From Adenanthera pavonina (lineage: Eukaryota > Streptophyta > Magnoliopsida > Fabales > Fabaceae): 64,000 bases of DNA. How positions within the stretch are numbered: the first letter of the stretch is position 1; every line of letters begins with the position of its first letter. The stretch spans positions 10,707,501 to 10,771,500 of the forward strand of contig JAIVEN010000015.1 in assembly GCA_026686845.1 (NCBI GenBank). The letters are read 5' to 3'. Under the pieces are notes generated by a model. The model had not been told where the DNA came from, did no database searches, and saw only the letters and a list, made by a program, of their open reading frames with translations. Below, piece by piece: positions 48,604 to 57,155 of the stretch. Made by a program: the position numbers and the translations under genes.

Positions 48604-49114
48604 GATCAAAAGTGCCTATATTTTTTGGAATTATTTGTTGGTGACTGTCGGACGCAAGGAATAGGCAAATGTTCTCCCATGAAGCTACCTTAGCCTCAAG
48701 ACTTATTGGAGAAGCTCTTGCTATACTGAAGCATACTATCAATGCTAGCATACTCACTCACTTTTTGTCTCAAAGAACTAAATGTTAACTTTCTTTCTTT
48801 GTATTGTACATAATTCTGTGGCCTCGATTTTTTGATGACCAGCCTTTGTATTTGGTTCTTTGATGGAATTTTATTCCCATTTTTTTTTCAAAAAAATAGA
48901 TTTTAGTGGAATGAAGATAGAGTACTCATTTGCTTCCTATTGCAATATGGTCAGTATGTTCCTACACCTGACTGGTGCTTCAGAGGTCACAACAAAGGAT
49001 AATACTCTAGGAAAGGGGTGGTGGAAGAAGAAAAGGATGAGAGTTATGGTGAAGAAACTAATTCTCTTGAACAAAGAAATGAGATCGTAGAATGGACATT
49101 AAGCTAATCATATA

Positions 49115-49388
49115 CTCCATTCAGTTCAAAATATAAGTCATATTTCACTAATTATACAGGAATAAAAAAATATACTAACTCATTAAATCTATTAAAAAAT
49201 ACATTATTTTCCAATATTACCCATATTTAATATATTATATTTAAAAATTGTTATCTCTCTTACATTTAAATGTAGATAAGGGCAAAATAGGAAAGATAAC
49301 ATTTAATACACTAAAAATTACCAAATGAACTTATATTTTGAACCAAAAAAACTTTTGAAATATAACTTATATTTTGTACTAGAGGGAA
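49115..49388. mobile_element. Stowaway-like MITE, 274 bp
   Basis: TA|CTCCATTCAGTTCAAAATAT..AAGT on the left and ACTTATATTTTGTACTAGAG|GGAATA on the right. Imperfect inverted repeats of about 30 bp with a TA duplication. No coding sequence. It lies just downstream of gene C, whose 3' untranslated region probably falls in 49400-50167. No other gene is seen there. Confidence 0.78.
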
Positions 49389-50167
49389 TATATCATTGAA
49401 CATTATCAAGGTAGCCATTAATCCACCACCACCTAGCATTGTACTATTAATTCCAAGGGAAGATAGCATTAATCCAATACCCACCATGCTATTCCAAAGG
49501 AGGGTAGCTAAAGAGTGTCGGTACGAAAAGAACTTTAAACTACTCAAAAATCAATATATATAAGAGGCCCATATTATCTATCCTCATAATTTAGGGGATT
49601 TGCTACTCGTCATCTGCATCACAACGATATCAAATTTCATGAACTAAAATAACTTAAAATCCTTGCCTCTTTTTTGGCATCTTCATATATTAATTGTCCT
49701 CTTACGAATGCTTATTATATATGTGAGAAAAAAAGAGGACAAAAAAATTTACTTGAAACTTGTAGTTTTATTGTTTTATTGTTTCACTTACTTTTATATA
49801 ATCACCTATTAGGTACATTATAAGTATACATTTGCATACTAGATCCAGATGATCACTTAGCATCTAGTGCATGATGAACAACTAGTGAATCAAATAGTCT
49901 TACATGAATACATATATTCAAAAAAAATAAACTAAGAATTCCAGTTACACTCAAACATAGAATTAAACAGGTTAAAAATAAGTATACATTATTTTGAGCT
50001 GATAATTCTTAATCAATTAATTGATGTGGATCTTATTGGAAATTTTTGTGTTTTGGGTATTTAGGTTTTGACAAAAGGAACAAAAATCTGCTTCTAATTT
50101 TTTAGGCCAAAACCTAAGTTTTGGATTAGGTCACTATCACCCAAAACACATACTAAGAAACAAATAA

Positions 50168-53100
50168 TTAGTGAATACCTTGGGAATACTCATCTACATA
50201 TTTTTGAAGAATGGGAGGAATTAGCTGTCTGTAGACTACTTCGGTGGGATGAAAAGTGTCCCAAAAAATATACTTTGAATGATTGGCACAAAGGGGAGTA
50301 TAACGGTTGCACAGAAATGCTGCCTCGATGATCCCCGTCCCACAACAACCTCTGTTCGCCACTTCAAATCCTGCACTTCAACATTTATTATCACACACAT
50401 ATTCTGAACTATATTAATCTTCACACACACACACATGTAGTATCTTTATTAACTACTCCCTACATTTTTTTCATATACTCCCTCCGATCCTAATTATAAG
50501 GAACCATTTAGAAACTTTCTATGGTCGTTAATATAAGACACCATATAATATTAAGAAAAACTATTCATTTTTCACCCCTCATTATTTAGTAGTTAGCTTC
50601 ATAAATTGTATTATGAAGTGAAGTTTGATTGGTATTTAAGTAATATCCATAACCCTTGTATTAATTGCTTTGACACATTTTCCCACTTAAATGATTGGTA
50701 GCGTTAGTTAATGAACATTATATTATTTTCATTAATAGGGGTAAAAAGGGAATAGTAGGTTTTTTTTAGGAATTTAAGAATATAACTAATTTTCTTAATC
50801 TATGTGAAGTAGTTGGAAGTGTCTTATAAAAAGAATTAGAGAGAGTAGGTCTTGGAAAGTTTTAGCAAGTACACATTAAAAGATATAATTAATATATTAC
50901 ATTTTTTTAAAAAAATTTCTAATATGATACTCCCTTCTGTTCTAAATATAGGGCCCTTTGTGTAACAACACTCATTACATTATCTTGAACTTAGTCTCAA
51001 GCTAATAGAAAGTACATTTAATGATATATGCAGAACCAAAGGAACCAGGATCGAAGGAAGAATCCAAATGAGACAAATTCAATATTTACATCAAAGAAGG
51101 GTCATGTCGCGGCAAGGTACAGAGCTGCTGTAGTGATACACTTGTGGAAACTCGAAAAATCTATGGACCAAAAGCACTCGTGCCGCGGCACTAGACCCCA
51201 AAATCCTTTAAATTAGAAGCCATTTCAGTCGACGCAGAAGAAGAAATTGGAGGGAGAGACGAAGGAGCTCCATTAGGGCTCTGGTTTTCCAACCCTTGGA
51301 GATGATTTCTGGACCTAAAGAGCTTGATTAATTGATGGTAAGTGATTCTTGATCTCCCTCCTCTATTTTCTCTTCGATTTTTGGGGTTGAAATTTGGATA
51401 TATGTATGAGGGGTCAATTTTGGTTGGATTTCCACTGATTAAAATGTTTGTATTGGTGTTGTAGAAGTATTATATAGTACTTGGAAGCTTTGGGTATGAG
51501 TTTTGGTTGGATTGTGATGAGTTTAAGTAGAACCCTAAGTTAAAATTTGGGAAGAGAAGTGGAAATCTAAAGTTGCATGTGTTGGTGTATGTTTGAATGA
51601 TTATTTAGGGTTCATTGGTACGTGTTTATATTGTTAGAACTCCAGGTTATGCTTGAAAGGCTATATTATGGATTTTAGTTGTTATAGGCATTTAGTTAAT
51701 TAAAAACATTATGATATTATAGTGGTTGATTGGCTAATTGGAGGCGTATAGTTTGTGATGAGTACTTCGAAGGCTTATCTAAGCCCCTGTGTTCATGGTA
51801 TTAGTAATTCAAGATAACCAGGTGTTTGTATATGTGTTATATATTGATATATATATATATATATGCATGTCTCCGTTCATACCATGATATCATTATGTAC
51901 ATGTGTATGATTTTTATATATATCGTGGTATACACACTGCTAAACAAGGTATTTGTATATGATGATGATGAGTGTGGTATTGTATATGTGCATACATGAT
52001 TGTAACATCCCCATATCATTACATACTAGCATGACCATTATGATACTAATGATGATGATTATATATGTTGTTAGAGGCATGCTAACACGACATGAACATA
52101 ATCACCATATGAGCATTGTCAAAAATGACGGATCGGGTGGTGATGATGAGATATGATGGAATAAGGGAGGGATTCCTGCCGCTAAATCCTCTCTAATTGC
52201 CCAGAGAGCCAAGCGGCAGTAGATTGCACATTTCCTAAATCACCACCAATTCGCGGTGACCCAGGGGAAGAAGAACTATGGTCCAGATATTAGTGTGATC
52301 TTTGGCCATGTGTACTAATGTGAGGTGAGCTTGGTGATATCTCGGAATCAATCTTCCCGGTTGTTGAACGGGAATCACCTATTTGAAATGTCCTGTGATA
52401 ACGCCAGCTCGTGGTTCTAACCGTGTTTGAGGGAGACATGCATTCCATGGCATTTGGCATTACACTATATCATTGCATATGTGTGATATATATGATATTA
52501 TTATATGTGTGTGCGTTTATCCCGGTTACTGAGACATTGTGTCACACCCCCTCGGATGACTAACATTTCAGGTGAAACTCTAATGCTAGTCCGGAGAAAA
52601 CCAAGGAGTCGTATGCCTCTCCACATTTGAGAATTTAAAGTGTAATTGGTAGTTATTATTTAGTTTATGTAATATTGTGCTAAGTAGGTTATTGTGTGTA
52701 TCGCTTGTTCTGATTATTTCTAGAGAGTATTGTTGGTATGTGATATGATGATGTTGTAAAAGATGATGTTGAGTGATGATAAATAGTATAGTTATGGCTA
52801 TATAGCAAGTTTGTGGTTGATGTACCTAGGACGTTGATGATGGATGATATGTGATAGGTATGGAAATGTTCTAAGTACAGTTTATATCTGTGTGATGATA
52901 ATGTGGATCCCGGTATGTGTCATTGTTGTTGGAGCACGTATCGGTGAGTCGGATTGGCCATATGTGGGAGCCCAAAGGTGGTTCTGGGCCATGTATTTAT
53001 GTTTTAGACATGTAGTTCATTGTGTGGTTTTGGGGTTCAAGAATGTCAATTCTCAAATGAGAGGTTTCTCTGAGATAAAACCTCTTTGAACAGGTTAGTT

Positions 53101-56100
53101 GAACCAAATAGGATCTATATGAATAGTCTTTAAGTGCCAAATTACCTTTGGTGGCAAATGGAGATGGTAAGTTGTGAGCAAGGTTAAAAAAACCAAACTA
53201 GGCATTGAACCAGTCAAAACACTGGTTCAAGATTTAATAGTTCAACTGTGGTTCAACCGAAATTAAACCCATGGTAATAAATTTAATAATTTTTTAATTT
53301 TATACATTATATAGAAAATAAAAAAATATTATTAATAAGTTTCACAACCTAATATTAAAATCTAAATAAGTTAATATTCATTTGTAAACATATTTTGAAT
53401 TCAAAATAGTCAATTAATATTTTTTATATTATTTGTTAAGTAAATTTATCATTATTAATAATTATATATCATAATAATGCTTATACAATATTATAATACA
53501 GTAAAATAATTTATATAAAAAATAATGCTATTTAGTACAAAAATAATGTTATTTTATTTTTAAAAATTAAAAAATTTAAAATTTTTTCAAAATTTTTTTA
53601 AAAAATAAAAAATAATAAAACAAGTTTACTAGTTTGACCAGTTTTTCACCGGTTTTGAAAAGGGGCGATTGAGATTTATAACCAAACCAGATCTAGTACC
53701 AGGAACTGGTCGAACCGACTGGTCCGGTCTTCTTTTTTTAACATAGGTTGTGAGTTTTGGCCAAAAAGTGACTAAAATAGTGTTAGATATCTAAAATCTC
53801 TATACGAAGATGGATTAAGGCAAAACATGTGTCTATAATTAGAATGGAATAAGAGTAATATGTAGGATTTGGAATTAGGTTAATTGGAGTTTCGAGTACA
53901 AAGTTGTGCATGTCGGAATTTCGGCTAGAAAATCAGCAATTTGCTTATATGGTTACTGATATGAGCACCATGGCACCACGCGCAACTACCTGTCCCAGGC
54001 CATGGCGGTACTATAACTTGCCGCAACATCAACCTATTCTGCCTCTCTGAGGTCACGACGCCATTATAGCTAGCTACGGTCCCAGCTTGTTCTAAAGTCT
54101 TTTGGTGCTTTTTCAAGGTTTATTTGATGTCTTGGGAGTTGAAATTTGGGGTGTTATAGTTTGGTTTGATCAGTTTCTGAGATTTTTATTGAAGTATGAA
54201 GGTGTAATGAAGTAGGGTATTATATTTTGCCCTAATACTAAATATAGGACCATTTATAGTATACAAGGTAGTATTTGTTATGCATTTTCAAAAAATACTC
54301 ATATTTAATGCATCCCAAGAAAGAGAAAAATATTAAATATGGTTAGTTAATTTTGAAAAAATATTGTGATTTTTGAAGAAATCAAAGTAATTGATTAACT
54401 TTAACTCTCATCTTTAATTCTCGTAATTCAGTTAAAAATGTATTATATTGAGAATTAAAATAAGTATTAATTTATTACTCCATTCGATTTTTAATATAAA
54501 GGACATTTGGGGATTTATCTTATTTCAAAACATAAGAGACACATAAGGGTTATATGGTGCATTTGATATATATTTTTTTCCAAAAAGGCTCCTAATTATT
54601 ATTTATTCTTATAAATTACATCATAAAAGTAATTAACATTAAATGAAAATATTTTCAAAAACTATTTGGCAGTTTTGGCAAATTTAATGAATCCAATTGA
54701 TTTTCTTGGTCCATGTGATTTTGCGATTTGTCCCTTTTAGTATTAAGAAGAAATAGAGATAGTACTCCCTCTAATCGTTAATATAAAACTCTTTTAACTG
54801 AATCATGTAGATTAAGAATGATAGTTAAAATTGGTTAATTATCTTAATTTTTACAAAAATAAAAATATTTTTCTAAAACTATTCTTATTTAATCACTTTC
54901 TTACTCCCTTTAGGATGAATTAAATAGGGATATTTTTTAAAAATATATAATAAATATTATCTCATATTCTGTAAAAAGTCTTATATTTATATTTAGAACT
55001 AAAGAGAATATTACCTAATTTTTATCAAGTGTATAAAATAATTAGTGAACATAAAAATATAATTAAAAAAGCAACTAAATTTGTAAAAAGACATATAAAT
55101 AGAAAAATATTATTAAAAAAGAATTGTCAAAAGAAACAAAGGGAGTAGATTTGGACCCATATGTCGGACGAAATACACGCTAATTATAACTGCGGTTTTT
55201 ACCTGTTGTTTAGTATACCGACACACACATCTGGTTGTATACTATATTCTCCATTTTGTCCTCTTTATAGAAAAAAATTTCTTAATCTTGAAGGAAAAAA
55301 GTGAGTTAATAGTGTATTAAATTTTATTTTAAAATAATTTTCATTAATTATGTGAGAGAGATATTAAATATATTAGTTATTTAAATTAATATTAAATTAA
55401 GTAAAAATAATTTTAAAAAAATTTAACATATGAAACAACTTAATTTATTTTAACTAATTAAAATTATTTTTTTTTAATACTGGTGAAGTCATTTTTTTCC
55501 CCTCACAAGCGATCGGAGGAAGTACATTGACAGTGATGATTGGAAGAATGACTTTAAAAATGTTTGTGAAAGTAAAAGAGAGAAGGAAGAAATAATACCA
55601 TATTTTTTGTAGTTTAAAATGACATCGAGGAGAGGGTTGTAAATATCAACGTAACGAATTGTGCTGTTGGGAAGAAGATTGTCCAGGTCTTGCAAGCGCT
55701 TTAACAATTTTGAATTGAATAACTTGGCTGCCTCGTTCTCGTTTTCTGCACACTTTCTCTGAATCCCTCCTCCCAGAGTTCTCTGTGACGGCAAACACCC
55801 GATCGGAGGCGCACTGAATACTCCAATTCTTCGTGCCCCCACTTCAAATAATCCCTTCACCAAAACACACACACACATATATAATTGAATCTTCTTTTTT
55901 TTCTGGCCAAACACAAAAATAAAGTGGTGTATATGAATGTTCCATCAACGAAATTAAATTACCCTGACAATATCAGAGGCAGCGTTAACCATCAAGTCAG
56001 TGTAAGCGGGAACATCGTACTGGAGTTGTCGTAAGCGAGCACCAAAATATGTATTGGCAATATCGTCACTGCCTGCTACCACCACAACGATACTGTTCAC

Positions 56101-56915
56101 CATTATGAAGGTTGTTCTTTCCTCTCCAACTATCCCTCTTAGCTTGTCTCTGTATTCCTTGAACCATTTCACTTGATCCGTCAATGGTATTGCTCGCTGA
56201 TTAATTATCATATCATCCAACATCACGTCGTTAATTTATATACTTGTAGATATGTGAATAAATTGAGGCGATATATATATATATATAAATGGTTGAGAGA
56301 TTAAAAATATATGATGCATACTGCTGTTTGGGTTGTGGCGGGATCATATCCGGCTGCGGCGGAGGCAAAGTTGACTCCGGTGATCAGATCTTGTGGTTTG
56401 AGGTTTGGATCCTTATATGGTGGCAGAAGCTCCTTAATACCCAGTTCTTCAACTGACAGATGTAAAATAAAAACGATAATTAAAATAAAATAGAAGAAAG
56501 CGACATCACTATTCTACTTTGACTGTCCTCATCAGGGCAGACAGATAGATCATCAAGTACTGTACTCATCCTTAATTTCCAGTGCTGTGAGGGGAATAGT
56601 AGAAGAGAAGAAGGCGATACCTATAATATCAGAAGGAACTTTGCCATTGGAACATCGGCCAGTGGCGACACCTCCTTGGAAGTCTTTGCCATAAGGAAGG
56701 AAATTGCACTTAGCCAAGGAGGCCAGATTGTTGTTGTTGCCAGTATCCATGACGGAATCTCCTAACACGAACGCTGCCGGAATTTTCAGATCTGGTGGCA
56801 GTTTCACCACACCCTTGGCTTCTCTGCACCATTCTCCTGCTAATAATAAAACCACTACGATGGTTCGAAGCACTATACCTGAACAACAACACGGGATCTT
56901 CACGAAAACCACCAT
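50168..56915 (-). CDS. GDSL esterase/lipase, EXL-like (gene C), 5 exons, 372 aa
   Basis: Exons (minus strand): 56915-56621, 56452-56322, 56196-55963, 55854-55599, 50370-50168. All introns are GT-AG and the joined frame is 1119 nt including stop. Exons 2-4 equal gene B's in length and phase. The leader is hydrophobic (GIVLRTIVVVLLLAG), suggesting secretion. The catalytic Ser54 is in LGDSVMDTG; Asp343 and His346 are in WDTFHPTE. Block III reads AGSDD, with Asp186 at the usual oxyanion Asn. As I recall, this variant occurs in other EXL proteins, so the gene need not be dead. Block II reads FASAAAG. GRCSNG has Cys where Phe is usual. Intron 4 is 5228 bp, against 147 bp in gene B, and is filled with MITEs and LTR-Z. 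A gag-only LTR element lies about 240 bp upstream of the ATG. Confidence 0.9.
50478..50845. mobile_element. Stowaway-like MITE, 368 bp, gene C intron 4
   Basis: TA|CTCCCTCCGATCCTAATTAT on the left and CTTATAAAAAGAATTAGAGAGAG|TA on the right. TA duplication, imperfect inverted ends, no coding sequence. It lies about 110 bp inside the intron from exon 5. Confidence 0.75.
50961..54224 (+). mobile_element. LTR-Z (probable solo LTR, 3.3 kb) in gene C intron 4
   Basis: Starts TGTAACAACACTC and ends near GGTATTATA (a decayed TGTTACA-like end), between CTTTG (50956-50960) and TTTTG (54225-54229), a 5-bp duplication with one mismatch. The intact MITE relative at 61648 confirms both edges. It carries no transposon protein. 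It includes a GTAAGTGATT stretch after a GA-rich region (51240-51350), ATG/TGATG-rich sequence (51950-52160) and TGTCACACCCCCTCGGATGA at 52532. Such sequence is typical of long chromovirus LTRs, an inference. A hAT-like MITE is nested at 53179-53746. Confidence 0.75.
53179..53746. mobile_element. hAT-like MITE, 568 bp
   Basis: Left end CAAGGTTAAAAAAACC and right end TTTTTTTAACATAG are imperfect inverted repeats (C.A.GTTAAAAAAA) starting with CA-like termini. They are flanked by a perfect 8-bp duplication GTTGTGAG (53171-53178 and 53747-53754), the hAT signature. Inside are GGTTCAAC and TGGTCGAACCGACTGGTCCGG motifs in inverted arrangement (53205-53270 against 53660-53730). No coding sequence. 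It sits inside LTR-Z. Confidence 0.82.
54478..54762. mobile_element. Stowaway-like MITE, 285 bp, gene C intron 4
   Basis: TA|CTCCATTCGATTTTTAATAT on the left and AGTATTAAGAAGAAATAGAGATAG|TA on the right. The closing TA (54763-54764) is also the opening TA of the next element, so the two are directly abutted. Confidence 0.7.
54765..55008. mobile_element. Stowaway-like MITE, 244 bp, gene C intron 4
   Basis: TA|CTCCCTCTAATCGTTAATAT on the left and CTTATATTTATATTTAGAAC..AGAGAA|TA on the right. Same subfamily as 28544-28805 and 29156-29358. It abuts the previous MITE at a shared TA. The rest of the intron (55009-55598) is AT-rich with nothing else recognisable. Confidence 0.7.
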
Positions 56916-57155
56916 CGATGGATCCCCTTTCCCGAACTGAAAACCGAATGAAGCACGGAATTATATTTGTAATCTTAATTAATCTCTTGCGTGTGTGTTG
57001 CGGAGAATGCCCGGGTGTACTTATATCATCGTAGAAAAGTGTCATTTTAAGACATTTATTGGCCGCTCAAGCAGAAATAATATCATCCTATCCCCAGATT
57101 ATAGCCTGACTGGAAATCTAGGTGCCAATTTCGTGTGTATGGATGACCTTCTCCT

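Larger units (their letters stand above)
34845..48897 (+). mobile_element. L1-type LINE with 17-bp target duplication, three nested insertions
   Basis: The flanks carry AGATTTTAGTAGAATGA (34828-34844) and AGATTTTAGTGGAATGA (48898-48914), a 17-bp target duplication with one mismatch. The right copy follows a short T-rich/A-rich tail (TTTTTTTTCAAAAAAAT). Order inside: ORF1 with a zinc knuckle, ORF2 endonuclease, reverse transcriptase and a zf-RVT-like C-terminus. Later insertions split it: gag-type LTR element 36614-38156, LTR-Y copy 3 at 38705-42629, and LTR-X copy 3 at 43047-46078. Removing them leaves about 5.5 kb, a normal full length for a plant L1. Many stops and frameshifts show it is dead. 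Confidence 0.9.
50930..54464. mobile_element. Stowaway-like MITE split by LTR-Z
   Basis: Left part TA|CTCCCTTCTGTTCTAAATAT..GGGCCCTTTG stops at 50960. The element resumes at about 54230 with CCTAATACTAAATATAGGAC. The intact relative at 61648-61912 has the joined order (CTCCCTCCGGTCCTATATAT, then GGACCTTTTGGC, then GGTCCTAAATATAAGACC), which proves the split. The right end (near GAGAATTAAAATAAG, about 54464) is eroded. Confidence 0.72.

Noticed and set aside
51028..51216. Small open frame (62 codons) at the start of LTR-Z
   Set aside because: Lies within a probable solo LTR, has no recognisable domain and no related copy here to support it.
55489..55598. Longer exon 4 of gene C running to 55489
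   Set aside because: A GT donor at 55597-55598 matches the exon 4 end in gene B exactly (256 nt in both), and read-through would lose the GCCGTG and catalytic DxxH region encoded in exon 5.
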